From: Paraliobacillus sp. PM-2
GTDB lineage: Bacteria > Bacillota > Bacilli > Bacillales > Amphibacillaceae
Reading direction: 5' to 3'
Assembly: GCF_001368815.1 (NCBI RefSeq)
Contig: NZ_CTEI01000003.1
Coordinates: 186,001-250,000 of the forward strand
Length of the DNA stretch: 64,000 nucleotides
Shown in pieces: positions 1-8,848 of the stretch. Below the pieces are notes generated by a model that made no database searches, was not told the DNA's origin, and saw only the letters and a program-made list of their open reading frames with translations. The first letter of the stretch is position 1; every line of letters begins with the position of its first letter. The position numbers and the translations under genes are program-made.

Positions 1-1145
1 CAAACAGCTGTCCATGGTGCATATACATTTCCTGCTTTAAATGCTTCTTCACTATCCGTATAAATCTCTCCTAAATCTACTTCAACACCTTCTAGGAAAG
101 AACTTCCTGCATTGTCTTCAACTAGTGCTAACTGTGCTTCCTCTGTTGCGGTTAATTCCAATACCTGAATTGCTTCATCAATATAATCTGAATTTGCATT
201 AATTGCTAAAGCAGAACCTGGACCACCTATTAACCAACCAGGACCTTCCTCTGTACCTGGAATTGGAAACATTCCAATTTCAATATCAGGATTCTTCTCA
301 AGAATGGTTGGTACGGCCCATGGTCCACTTTCCCACATCGCGGCCTTTCCAGTTGCAAATTGATCTAATGCTTGATCATAACTTAAACCGAGCATATCAT
401 CTGTTAAGATTTCTTCATCTATAATTTTAGACCATTCTTTTACAGCGGGAAGCCACGCTTCTGCTAATTTCGCTTCACCCTCATTAAACTTATTATCAAA
501 ATCACTATTTGCTTCATCCGCATAAAATTCATTGTTTACTAATCCAATACTTTGTTTCATCATTGGTTCCCATGATTGAGCACCCATTGTTTGTGGTTTC
601 ACACCATTTTCAGCTAGCTTCTTGCTTATAGCAATTAATTCATCCCATGTTTTTGGAACCTCTACACCATTTTCTTCAAAGATTGTTTTATTGTAAAAAA
701 TACCTTCAAACCATGATTGTAATGGGGTTGCATATATACCACCGTCTACTGAATATGGCTTAAGACCTGCATCAACATATTTTGAAGTGAAATCTTTATC
801 TGAAAGGTCTAGTAAGTAATTAGCTTTTGCAAGTAGCTTTGCTTCTCCACCCACTTCAATGATGTCTGGTCCTTCTCCAGCTTGTAGCTGTGCATTTAAA
901 ACATTATTAAAATTATCAAGTGCAACAAATTCAAATTCAATTTCAATATTAGGAAGTTTTTCATCCAACATTTGTAAGTATGTTGTTCTTGTGGACTCTG
1001 GATTATAAGCCATCATCCGAAGTTTTACTACCTCATCTTCTGAACCAGAACCTTCCCCTTCACTTCCTGACTCATTCGAACAACCTATCAAGGTGCCTAC
1101 TAACATAATCATACTTAACAAAAATGCAATCGTTTTCTTTTTCAT
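1..1145 (-). CDS. Sugar ABC transporter substrate-binding lipoprotein (3' end outside window)
   Basis: The reading frame runs off the left edge; about 381 residues are present. The N-terminus (MKKKTIAFLLSMIMLVGTLI then GCSN) is a lipoprotein signal peptide with a lipobox ending at Cys21, followed by a Ser/Gly/Glu-rich linker. The rest reads as a family-1 extracellular solute-binding protein (segments such as GEGPDIIEVGG and KTWDELIAISKKL), the external receptor of a carbohydrate ABC importer. The ATG at 1145 follows AGAGGGGTT. It lies downstream of a terminator and a cre-like site, and after GH31 and YesM/YesN genes on the same strand, so it probably feeds an oligosaccharide to that GH31 enzyme. 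The ligand cannot be told from sequence. Confidence is high for family, low for substrate. Confidence 0.88.
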   Translation of the reverse strand, partial: MKKKTIAFLLSMIMLVGTLIGCSNESGSEGEGSGSEDEVVKLRMMAYNPESTRTTYLQMLDEKLPNIEIEFEFVALDNFNNVLNAQLQAGEGPDIIEVGGEAKLLAKANYLLDLSDKDFTSKYVDAGLKPYSVDGGIYATPLQSWFEGIFYNKTIFEENGVEVPKTWDELIAISKKLAENGVKPQTMGAQSWEPMMKQSIGLVNNEFYADEANSDFDNKFNEGEAKLAEAWLPAVKEWSKIIDEEILTDDMLGLSYDQALDQFATGKAAMWESGPWAVPTILEKNPDIEIGMFPIPGTEEGPGWLIGGPGSALAINANSDYIDEAIQVLELTATEEAQLALVEDNAGSSFLEGVEVDLGEIYTDSEEAFKAGNVYAPWTAV

Positions 1146-1177
1146 TTAAAACCCCTCTTTCGTTGTGATACATACAT

Positions 1178-1191
1178 TGTAACCGCTTTAT
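1178..1191 (-). promoter_or_regulatory. Candidate CcpA cre site before the binding-protein gene
   Basis: The plus strand reads TGTAACCGCTTTAT, close to the Bacillus cre consensus TGWAANCGNTNWCA. It is 33 bp upstream of the binding-protein ATG, a position suited to catabolite control. Seen by pattern only. Confidence 0.5.
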
Positions 1192-1230
1192 AAAAGACAA
1201 TAAATAATCAATATTACGCTCTTCATGCGA

Positions 1231-1270
1231 AAAAAATACTATTTATTCAAGTGAATAAATAGTATTTTTT
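1231..1270 (-). terminator. Rho-independent terminator after GH31 gene
   Basis: An inverted repeat with arms AATACTATTTATTC and GAATAAATAGTATT around a 4-nt loop, flanked by A and T runs on the two sides. It separates the GH31 gene from the binding-protein gene and could act in both directions. Confidence 0.75.
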
Positions 1271-1296
1271 CATTCCCAGTCATTTATATAACTATA

Positions 1297-2814
1297 TTAC
1301 GATTCCATCTGTTCTAATATTATAGGAATTCCTGCTGAACTAGCAAAGTAACGATATTCACCTACACTATTTATTATTTCCTCTTCATATTTCCAATTAC
1401 CTTTTGGAAGATAGACTTCTCTACCCATTGCACCTTGTTCACATACAGGTGCAACAAGTATATTGTCTCCCAACATAAATTGATCAATGACCTGTTCTAC
1501 TGGCTCATCCGGAAAACAATATGTCATATAACGAATAATAGGTTCTCCTGTTTCTTTAGCATGAACAACTAATTCATCAATGATCGCTTGATATTTTTGT
1601 CGAATTTGAACACTTTTTCGTATGTCTTCAAAATGTTCAGCATCTAATATACGATAAGGGGCAGCTGAAAACTGCATCGCTGGCATTAAACATGCAATTT
1701 CACTATGTCTTACAAAAAGCTCAGCATCTAATAAACCGTCGGAACAATCGATAAAATTAAGATACTCACCACCACCAATCATATCTGGACAGCTGAATGG
1801 ATGACCAGTAATACCTTGTAACAGACTATTGGGAATTAAAGCATGAATACCTGTATCTCCCCATGAATGTTCTTTATCACATAAGCGCTGAAGCAATGAC
1901 ATTCCCCCGGCTTTAGTAGTAACACGATATTCATTAAGTGTATATTTTTCGCCAAACTTAGCCCACAGTAATGATTGTTCATCAGGAGTAACATCACCAT
2001 ATGTCACATTATCTTGACGATAGTAAAGACTATCTCCCCCATCAAACTTAAACCCATTTATCCCCATTCTCTCTAAGTTATCTAATTGCTTTTCCATCCA
2101 CGTTATTGTATCTGGATTGGAAAAATCTAAGACAGCGGAATGACCATTCCACCACTCAGTAATAAACGGTTTTCCATCTTTGTTTTTTATTAATAAATCC
2201 TTATCTCTTGTCTCGCGATATTCGACTGTGTCAGGTGTTATGTATGGACATATCCAAAGCATGACATGAAATCCTTTATCGTGTAGTTTCTTAATCATAT
2301 GCTCAGGGTTTGGGATTTTTTCCTTATTAAATGTCCATTTTCCATAATAATCCGACCAACCATCATCAATCATTAACACACCAGCAGGTAAACCATTGGC
2401 CAAAATATCATCAGTATATCTCAAGATATCGTTTTCATTTTGATTGAAAGTTAATTCAATCCAGGTATTATAAATAGGGTTTTGGAATAATTCCATACTT
2501 AAGTGATTCTCATTAAAAGTAAAATGCTTAGCCATTGCACTTAAATACGCGCCTTTTAAATGCTGTTTACCTTCTCCTAATTCTACATCATCCCCTTTAA
2601 TTTCTATCATTCCGTTATCAAAGGTTACAACAAATCCTTTCGACGACCATAGATACCTACCTTTAGTTGAAAGAAAGAGTGGCATTGCTTGATTCGGCGT
2701 TTGATTAGAGAATAAATCTACCTTACAAGTATCTTCTTTTCCGATTGGCTGATTTATCCCTTCGTGCACATAGCCGCCATACCAGTATTCATGTTCCAGC
2801 ATTTTTATTTTCAT
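1297..2814 (-). CDS. Glycoside hydrolase family 31 (alpha-glycosidase)
   Basis: This 505-residue protein has the GH31 (beta/alpha)8 signature. VLMIDDGWSDYYGKW and FHVMLWICPYI are typical strand motifs, and GINGFKFDGGD carries the predicted nucleophile Asp258. GH31 enzymes cleave alpha-glucosides, alpha-xylosides or related sugars with retention. There is no signal peptide, so it is probably cytoplasmic and acts on imported oligosaccharides. It is shorter than typical 650-900-residue GH31 enzymes, because the N-terminal beta-sandwich is reduced. An AGGAGGGAACAA ribosome site precedes the ATG. It lies between a YesN-type regulator and an importer binding protein. The exact substrate is unknown. 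Confidence 0.85.
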   Translation of the reverse strand: MKIKMLEHEYWYGGYVHEGINQPIGKEDTCKVDLFSNQTPNQAMPLFLSTKGRYLWSSKGFVVTFDNGMIEIKGDDVELGEGKQHLKGAYLSAMAKHFTFNENHLSMELFQNPIYNTWIELTFNQNENDILRYTDDILANGLPAGVLMIDDGWSDYYGKWTFNKEKIPNPEHMIKKLHDKGFHVMLWICPYITPDTVEYRETRDKDLLIKNKDGKPFITEWWNGHSAVLDFSNPDTITWMEKQLDNLERMGINGFKFDGGDSLYYRQDNVTYGDVTPDEQSLLWAKFGEKYTLNEYRVTTKAGGMSLLQRLCDKEHSWGDTGIHALIPNSLLQGITGHPFSCPDMIGGGEYLNFIDCSDGLLDAELFVRHSEIACLMPAMQFSAAPYRILDAEHFEDIRKSVQIRQKYQAIIDELVVHAKETGEPIIRYMTYCFPDEPVEQVIDQFMLGDNILVAPVCEQGAMGREVYLPKGNWKYEEEIINSVGEYRYFASSAGIPIILEQMES

Positions 2815-2972
2815 ATTTTGTTCCCTCCTAGAGTTACCGAGCTAAGAAAAAATTAATCACGCGTCACTGTCTTTTCTATATACAGCAACATCGTTATATT
2901 AAGATTCCCCTTCACTATAAAGAAGGTTACAAAATAAAAAAAGAAAGAAAATTATTCATTTCTACAAGTTTA

Positions 2973-4544
2973 TTACTGTTTCTGCATTTGTTTTCGAAAT
3001 TCATTAGGTGTCATTTCTTCATATTTTTTAAACAATTTCGAAAAGTAGCTCGGGTTATCATAGCCTACTTGAAAGGATATTTCATAACTCTTCATATCTG
3101 TCTCTAATAAAAGTTCCTTCGCTTTCTTTAGCCTTAATTCCGTTAAGTAGTGCCATAAACTAGTGCCTACTTCTCGCTTAAACAAATAGCAAAAATAGTT
3201 TTTACTTATTGAAATTTCATTACATATGTCTTCTAATGAAAGACTCTTATTATAATTACTCTCTATAACCGTTATCCCTTCTTTAACTAGATCACTATAT
3301 TGCTGTTTATGTTGTTCATGTTGATTTAGAATTTCTGTTATTAGTTTCCACATATAATCTTTAAGGCTATTTATTGATTTTAACTCTAATATATCTTGAT
3401 AAGAGATAGATAGTATATCATCCATTTGCACTGTCTTTTTACTTTTATCGGAAATAATTTTTTTCATAATCATAATAATTTCAAAACACATTTCATAAAT
3501 AAGGTCTAATTCAAACGGATTAATATGTTTAGATAGATAAAAGATTTCATTTAACAGCTTTTCTATAGTGGCAATATCTTTTACTTTTAAAGCTTCTTCC
3601 ACTTCGCTTACTAATGTATTACGTTGAATTTGTTTAAAATCTTCTTCTTTACAATTATAACCATAGCCTAATATATCTTCTGTATCCACATAAAAATTAT
3701 ATCTACATAAAAGTTTTGTTTGCTTGTATTTCATTGGTAAGTCTTCTAATTCATTTATACAATCACTAAAACATGCTTTTACATTTATATGAAAGTCTTC
3801 CTTTAGTGTCGTTATAATCTCTCTACTTAGATAAACAAGTGTTTCTTGATCTATACCAGATAATAAAGCTATCCATGAACTACCTTCAAATTCAAAAAGA
3901 ATATTTTGATAATCACTAAGCTTATGATTCATGATACGTGTAATATATCCCATCTGTAATGATTCAATATTTTGCATATTAACAAACTCATCGATGGTAT
4001 TGTAATACAACTCAAAAATTAAGATATAATAGCTTTCAAAATTTAGATTATATCCTTTTTGGAGTTTTAAAATATGATGCGTATTCACGCCTGTTTTCAT
4101 GTAATTCCATAACTGAAGTTTTTTTATTTGTAATTCACTTTTATTAATCATTCGCTTTTGTTCTTCTTCAACGTCTATTTTTTCTGCTACTCTCTTTAAG
4201 GCCTCATTTAATTCTTGCTCATCAATCGGCTTTAAAATATAATCTGAACATCCCATCTTCATAGCTGCTTGTATATTTAAAAAATCGCCATAAGCACTAA
4301 CTAGAATGATTTTTGTTTGTTTATTCGTCTCTCTAACTTTCTTAATAAAATCCATTCCAGTCATATTGGGCATTTGTATATCTGTGATAATAATATTTGG
4401 TTCATATTTTAAATATGCTTCATAGGCTTCTTCTCCGTCTTTTGCATAACCAACTAACTCAAAGTTAAACTTTTCCCAATCAATTAAACGCTTTAACATA
4501 CGAATAGTAAGTAATTCATCATCTACTAACAATACTTTTAACAT
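2973..4544 (-). CDS. Response regulator, AraC type (YesN-like)
   Basis: The N-terminal receiver domain is clear: DD at residues 8-9, phosphoacceptor Asp55 in IIITDIQMPN, and a conserved Lys in the YILKPID segment. The middle 250 residues form a linker. The C-terminal ~100 residues are an AraC/XylS double helix-turn-helix (SKNYFCYLFKREVG, YDNPSYFSKLFKKY). It is encoded 12 bp after the histidine kinase gene, so the two form a pair. Pairs of this YesM/YesN class usually activate adjacent sugar-uptake and glycosidase genes in Firmicutes; here the likely targets are the GH31 and binding-protein genes (inference). Confidence 0.9.
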   Translation of the reverse strand: MLKVLLVDDELLTIRMLKRLIDWEKFNFELVGYAKDGEEAYEAYLKYEPNIIITDIQMPNMTGMDFIKKVRETNKQTKIILVSAYGDFLNIQAAMKMGCSDYILKPIDEQELNEALKRVAEKIDVEEEQKRMINKSELQIKKLQLWNYMKTGVNTHHILKLQKGYNLNFESYYILIFELYYNTIDEFVNMQNIESLQMGYITRIMNHKLSDYQNILFEFEGSSWIALLSGIDQETLVYLSREIITTLKEDFHINVKACFSDCINELEDLPMKYKQTKLLCRYNFYVDTEDILGYGYNCKEEDFKQIQRNTLVSEVEEALKVKDIATIEKLLNEIFYLSKHINPFELDLIYEMCFEIIMIMKKIISDKSKKTVQMDDILSISYQDILELKSINSLKDYMWKLITEILNQHEQHKQQYSDLVKEGITVIESNYNKSLSLEDICNEISISKNYFCYLFKREVGTSLWHYLTELRLKKAKELLLETDMKSYEISFQVGYDNPSYFSKLFKKYEEMTPNEFRKQMQKQ

Positions 4545-4556
4545 GTTGATCCCCCT

Positions 4557-6335
4557 CTACATGATATATGGAAGATTGATAATAACGGTCGTACCTTTTT
4601 TATTTTTAGAAATAACATGCAAACCATAAGCTTGACCAAACTCACCTTTAACCCGTTGATTTACGTTAAGTAAACCGATACTTTTCTGAGTGGAATAGGA
4701 GTCTTTGTAATGTAATTCTTCATTTATTACTTTCACCATATTTTCCTCAATACCCTTACCGTCATCTGTAACAAGTATACAAACGTCTTCTCCTTCTTTT
4801 TCAACTGAAATATTTAAAAACCCTTTATCTTGACTCTCGAATCCATGTTTTAAAGCATTTTCAACGACAGGTTGAATAATTAATTTGGGAACCTTTACAT
4901 TTTTTAGTTCCTCTTCACAGTCAATAGAATAAAAAATCTTACCTTCAAACCGGACATTTTGTATCATAATATAATGTTCGGTATATTCTAATTCTGTTTG
5001 AAGCGCGACTTGTTCATATGGCTGATAAACAGAATATGATAACATTTTACCTAATAATGTACTTAACTTTGATATTTTATCTATTTCACCATTTATAGAA
5101 AGCGCTTTTATAGATTGTAAAGCATTATTAAAAAAATGTGGATTAATTTGATTTTGTAACGATCTAATTTGTGCCTTTGATAGCTTTTTCTGTTCTTCTA
5201 AAACTTTATTTGAAAGATGTAACATATTTTGAATCATATTCTCTGCTGTTCGTGAGAGTTTTGATATTTCCTCGCTGCTATTCTGCTCGAACTTAACAGA
5301 ATAATCACCTTGAGCAATTTTATTAAAGCTACCAATTAGTTGGTTTACTGGATTTAAAATGGTTTTCGAAATAAAACCAGAGACAACTGCAATTATAATA
5401 CCTGATAAAATAATTATTGCTATAATGAATAGAAATACAGTTATCTTCGTTTCTTGTATCCCTTTAAGACTTTGAATGCCTACAATGTTCCATCCAGTAG
5501 TATTAGTTGTATTCCGAACAACTAATAAATCATGATCTCTCCACCCTTTACCTTTAAGCAGAAAATATTTCTTATCACCATTTATTTTCTTTTTTATTTC
5601 TTCTAACTGTTCCTTTGTTACCCCTTCCATTTCAGGCAAATGAATCCATTCTGAACCATTCGTAATCGCTAGCTGCACACCATCTTCTCTAGTGTTTTCT
5701 AGGAGAATAGACGATATATCTACGTCAGATAAGAGGTAAGCATTATTCTTAAAATCGAAAGCTTGCTTATTTAAGATGGGCGTAACCATCGATATCGTTT
5801 CTTTTCCTTTATCATTTTTTAAATAATCCGTATTATGATAATTGGAAAAAAAACTATTTCCTGCGGAAGCGCTTTCTTTTCCCTTTATTTTTTTATACCA
5901 TTTTTGATTTCCAAAATCATAATCTTCATTTACCGTTTCTTTATAAGAATAAATACTCCTCTCATTACTTCCAACTACTACAGCATTCGTAACATAGGGA
6001 AACATTTTTAGATGTTGTAATTTCTCATCTACATTCCAACGATTATACAATTCAATTGAATAATCTACTTCATCAACTTGATTTCTGTAGGCAACTGCAG
6101 TTCTTACATCTTGGTCACTTACTATTATTCGTGCTACATTCTGTAAACTGCTAAAATATTTATCTAAAAGACTAATATTCGACTCTACAGTATGTTTTAA
6201 ATATTGATAACTTTGCTTTTGATACTGCTTATTACTATACTGCATTATACTAAGGCCTAACAATATGATTGTAGAAAAAAAGATAAGTGAAAAATACATC
6301 TTCATTTTATGTTCTAAAGTATTTTTCTTTTTCAT
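4557..6335 (-). CDS. Sensor histidine kinase (YesM-like)
   Basis: The 592-residue membrane kinase has one membrane segment near residues 14-30, a large extracellular sensor region, a second segment near 303-325, a HAMP domain, then a His_kinase/HATPase module. Phospho-acceptor His400 lies in QINPHFFNNALQSIK, the PF06580-type motif. The N box (PVVENALKHGF) and G box (VTDDGKGI) are intact. It phosphorylates the adjacent AraC-type regulator. The extracellular region probably senses a sugar or a sugar-binding protein; the ligand is unknown. Confidence 0.9.
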   Translation of the reverse strand: MKKKNTLEHKMKMYFSLIFFSTIILLGLSIMQYSNKQYQKQSYQYLKHTVESNISLLDKYFSSLQNVARIIVSDQDVRTAVAYRNQVDEVDYSIELYNRWNVDEKLQHLKMFPYVTNAVVVGSNERSIYSYKETVNEDYDFGNQKWYKKIKGKESASAGNSFFSNYHNTDYLKNDKGKETISMVTPILNKQAFDFKNNAYLLSDVDISSILLENTREDGVQLAITNGSEWIHLPEMEGVTKEQLEEIKKKINGDKKYFLLKGKGWRDHDLLVVRNTTNTTGWNIVGIQSLKGIQETKITVFLFIIAIIILSGIIIAVVSGFISKTILNPVNQLIGSFNKIAQGDYSVKFEQNSSEEISKLSRTAENMIQNMLHLSNKVLEEQKKLSKAQIRSLQNQINPHFFNNALQSIKALSINGEIDKISKLSTLLGKMLSYSVYQPYEQVALQTELEYTEHYIMIQNVRFEGKIFYSIDCEEELKNVKVPKLIIQPVVENALKHGFESQDKGFLNISVEKEGEDVCILVTDDGKGIEENMVKVINEELHYKDSYSTQKSIGLLNVNQRVKGEFGQAYGLHVISKNKKGTTVIINLPYIM

Positions 6336-6413
6336 TGATAGATTCCTTCCCTTTTATACTTTACATATATTCTACTATATCACACAACCCTATATATAGA
6401 TGTGAGTGGAAAT

Positions 6414-6453
6414 TAATAAAGGCATCCCTTTCTTAAAGGATGCCTTCATTTTA
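6414..6453 (-). terminator. Terminator between the repeat-protein operon and the kinase gene
   Basis: The hairpin AAGGCATCC...GGATGCCTT is followed by T-rich sequence on both strands. It lies about 40 bp beyond the stop codon of the 11-residue-repeat protein gene. The rest of the 6336-6492 gap shows nothing else. Confidence 0.7.
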
Positions 6454-6492
6454 TCTATTGCCTTCTTTTTCTACATTATCTAAGCTTACTAA

Positions 6493-7692
6493 TTAATCTT
6501 CGTCTTCCTCATCATCTTCATCGTCATCTTCTCTATCTTCTTTTCGCTTTTTAGCTTTTTCTTGTTGTTCTTCTGCACGCTCTTCGGCTTCTTCTCTTCG
6601 TTCTTCTGCACGCTCTTTAGCTTCTTCTTTTCGCTCTTCTGCACGCTCTTTAGCTTCTTCTTTTCGCTCTTCTTCACGTTCCTTAGCTTCTTCTCTTCGC
6701 TCTTCTTCGCGTTCTTTAGCTTCTTCTTTTCGCTCTTCTTCGCGTTCTTTTGCTTCTTCTTTTCGCTCTTCTTCACGTTCTTTAGCTTCTTCTTTTCGCT
6801 CTTCTTCGCGTTCTTTAGCTTCTTCTTTTCGCTCTTCTTCGCGTTCTTTAGCTTCTTCTTTTCGCTCTTCTTCGCGTTCTTTAGCTTCTTCCGCTTGCTC
6901 TTCTACATCTTCTTCAGCTTCTTCCGCTTGCTCTTCTGCGTCTTCTTTAGCTTCTTCCGCTTGCTCTTCCGCGTCTTCTTCAGCTTCTTCTACTTGTTCT
7001 TCTGCATCTTCTTCGCGCTCTTTAGCTTTTTCTTTTCGATCTTCTTTTCGTTTCTTTCTTATTTCTTCGCGTTTCTTTTTCACTTCTTCCCTATCCTTCT
7101 TCGCTTCTTCCTTAAATGTATCAGCTAATGTTTTCATTTCACTCTTAAATTCATCTTCAGTTATTTCACCAGACACTAGCTTAGACTGTAATTCTTCTCG
7201 CTTTTCAGCTCTTTCTTTCACTTTACCCAACTTCTCAATTACATAAGAAATATTAATTTTTGCTTGTTCTGGGAGATCTTCTCGCTCAATAAGAGCTGTT
7301 AATTCTTTGGTGCGTTCTTCAAGGCTTTTTGAAAGAGTTTCTTCTACTTCTTCTGCATCTTCATCATCAGAAGATTTTGCCTCGGTTAAGTCAGCATCCG
7401 CTTGATTTGCACTTGCTTCAGATTCATTGATTAATTGTTCGGCAGTCTCTGAATCTCCATTTTCTACTGCCACTTTTACTTCTTCTAATCTCTCTGCTGC
7501 ATACTGATCTTGCAAAATAGCTTTATCCGTTTTATCTTCCGTTAACTCATACTCAACTTCTTCCATCAAACGAGTTGTATCATATAATTCTGAATACGGA
7601 CTTACCACTTCTTCTGTTTCATTTGCTAATACTTGTCCACCACCAACTAGTAAACCAGTGCCTAAAACAACGCTAAATAACTGTTTCTTCAT
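6493..7692 (-). CDS. Secreted protein with fourteen 11-residue charged helical repeats
   Basis: The first 23 residues are a signal peptide ending VLANET. Residues ~30-215 are helical, Glu/Lys-rich, and resemble the DUF5667-type domain of Gram-positive surface proteins (resemblance only). Residues 228-381 are fourteen tandem 11-residue units, first of type EDAEEQAEEAK and then EREEERKEEAK. They are followed by an acidic tail. An 11-residue period with alternating Glu and Arg/Lys suggests a hendecad coiled coil or a stable single alpha-helix. It has no LPXTG motif or lipobox, so it is either released or held by charge. It starts 15 bp after the lipoprotein gene and shares its c-di-GMP riboswitch leader. 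Function unknown; a matrix, spacer or ion-binding role is possible. Confidence 0.8.
   Translation of the reverse strand: MKKQLFSVVLGTGLLVGGGQVLANETEEVVSPYSELYDTTRLMEEVEYELTEDKTDKAILQDQYAAERLEEVKVAVENGDSETAEQLINESEASANQADADLTEAKSSDDEDAEEVEETLSKSLEERTKELTALIEREDLPEQAKINISYVIEKLGKVKERAEKREELQSKLVSGEITEDEFKSEMKTLADTFKEEAKKDREEVKKKREEIRKKRKEDRKEKAKEREEDAEEQVEEAEEDAEEQAEEAKEDAEEQAEEAEEDVEEQAEEAKEREEERKEEAKEREEERKEEAKEREEERKEEAKEREEERKEEAKEREEERKEEAKEREEERREEAKEREEERKEEAKERAEERKEEAKERAEERREEAEERAEEQQEKAKKRKEDREDDDEDDEEDED
6550..7011 (-). repeat. 33-bp tandem repeat array (14 units) inside the secreted protein gene
   Basis: Fourteen consecutive 33-bp units encode 11 residues each. Seven central units are almost identical at DNA level (core TTCTTTTCGCTCTTCTTC on the plus strand), and the outer ones diverge. 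The array stays in frame throughout and should be prone to copy-number change. Confidence 0.9.
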
Positions 7693-7707
7693 ACCTATCT
7701 CTCCCCT

Positions 7708-8208
7708 TTATAAATTATTAATATGATTTAATAAACTTTCCATATTGGGTTTCGCTTGTTCATATGCTGAAGCAGGTGACATAAATATAACAATTAAATT
7801 TATTGATTTATTATGCTCTACAAAAAATATATCCGTACGAACAGCATCTTTTAATTTTGATTTATATGACAAGGTTTTATTTTCTTCTGAAATGACTTCA
7901 ATATTTTTAGTCCCGGCTTTCAATTCTTGTTTTATATCCTCAAATGTCCGATTACTTGAAACAGAAGATATAATAGCCTGTGATTTACCGTGACTTAATA
8001 TTACATTTAAATTATCTGATTCAGTTTCAGATTTAAATTTCCAATCTGAATTGTGCGCAATAGATATATCAAAAATCTTATTTTCATATAATACTGCATC
8101 ACCATCTGCTTTAGCATCTACATTATTTGAGGCTTCCTCCCCTTTACACCCAGCTAATATAAATATAAAAAATAATAGCAATAATAAAATCGACCATTTT
8201 TTAATCAT
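7708..8208 (-). CDS. Small lipoprotein (PsbP-like fold possible), riboswitch-controlled
   Basis: The start chosen is the ATG at 8208, which follows a strong AAGGAGGTTCATC site; a longer frame to 8232 would have no ribosome site. The 166-residue product has a lipoprotein signal with lipobox LAGC. A ~130-residue domain follows, starting YENKIFDISI and ending ESLLNHI, with the alternating pattern of small PsbP/LpqN-like extracellular domains (tentative). It is the first gene after a c-di-GMP-I riboswitch and terminator, and is cotranscribed with the repeat protein. Function unknown. Confidence 0.75.
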   Translation of the reverse strand: MIKKWSILLLLLFFIFILAGCKGEEASNNVDAKADGDAVLYENKIFDISIAHNSDWKFKSETESDNLNVILSHGKSQAIISSVSSNRTFEDIKQELKAGTKNIEVISEENKTLSYKSKLKDAVRTDIFFVEHNKSINLIVIFMSPASAYEQAKPNMESLLNHINNL

Positions 8209-8232
8209 GATGAACCTCCTTCCTCCCTCCAA

Positions 8233-8270
8233 TAAAAAAGCACACTACCGCTAACAAGGGGAGTGTACTT
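8233..8270 (-). terminator. Riboswitch expression-platform terminator
   Basis: On the minus strand AGTACACT pairs with AGTGTGCT (one G-U), followed directly by TTTTTT. It sits between the c-di-GMP aptamer and the lipoprotein ribosome site, where it can control readthrough. Confidence 0.85.
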
Positions 8271-8276
8271 GTTTTT

Positions 8277-8358
8277 ACGGCAACTGGCTAGCATAGACAT
8301 TGTGATGTCCTTAGCCCCTTATAGTTTTGCGCCCCAACTTTTCAGTAGGTTTGCCTTT
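8277..8358 (-). ncRNA. Cyclic-di-GMP-I (GEMM) riboswitch aptamer
   Basis: The minus strand contains the GEMM-I core in order: GGCAAACC, a GAAA-type tetraloop, GGGGCGCAAAAC, GGGGCTAAGG, a variable hairpin, then GCTAGCCAGTTGCC closing P1 against GGCAA. These are the conserved c-di-GMP-I aptamer elements. A rho-independent terminator follows within 10 nt, so control is probably by transcription attenuation. Whether c-di-GMP turns the operon on or off cannot be read reliably from sequence. Confidence 0.9.
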
Positions 8359-8848
8359 ATCAAATTTATAATTGTCATATCATGCTTTCAACTGTTTAAT
8401 ATTAAAAAAGATAGTTTTTTGAATTCTGCCTATTTTTAGTTTTATTTTAACAAACTCTACTTCCCTTTTTAAATAGATAGTTTGTCGTATTTTTAATTTT
8501 ATTTAATATAATTCATCCGCAAATAGACGCATTAATAGTTAATTTATGTATTATTTACACTAATTTTTATTTTTTCTCTTTATAGATAAAATCAATATTC
8601 TATTTCTATTAAAAAACTTTAGTTAAGAAAGCTATTTTCTTATAAAAACTCTAACTATTCTAAGAATTAAAATAGTTGTTTCCTTATTTATCATATGTTA
8701 AAAATAGAAAGGATGTTCAATATACACTATTAAGTAGACTAAGCGTTAATAAAGGAGGGTTTTTTCATTACAATAGGATTGTGATTTAATTATAAATCAC
8801 CTTTAAGACATCTATGAATTTTACACCATGTTAAAGAGGGATCATTTT
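8359..8848. other. AT-rich intergenic region, divergent promoters
   Basis: About 490 bp between the riboswitch and the BCCT gene. On the minus strand TTGAAA (about 8391-8396) with TAAATT 17 bp on is a possible promoter for the riboswitch operon. A GGAGGG motif near 8755 and a small palindrome near 8785 precede the transporter, but no short gene is convincing. Confidence 0.35.

Noticed and set aside
6550-7011. Repeat array as a CRISPR
   Set aside because: Units are contiguous 33-bp coding repeats without spacers and keep one reading frame.
6562-7128. 188-codon Phe/Ser-rich frame on the plus strand
   Set aside because: It is the antisense shadow of the Glu/Arg repeats; no ribosome site, and the composition follows from the opposite strand.
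8740-8848. Short leader gene before the BCCT transporter
   Set aside because: GGAGGG is present near 8755 but no sensible start codon and frame follow.
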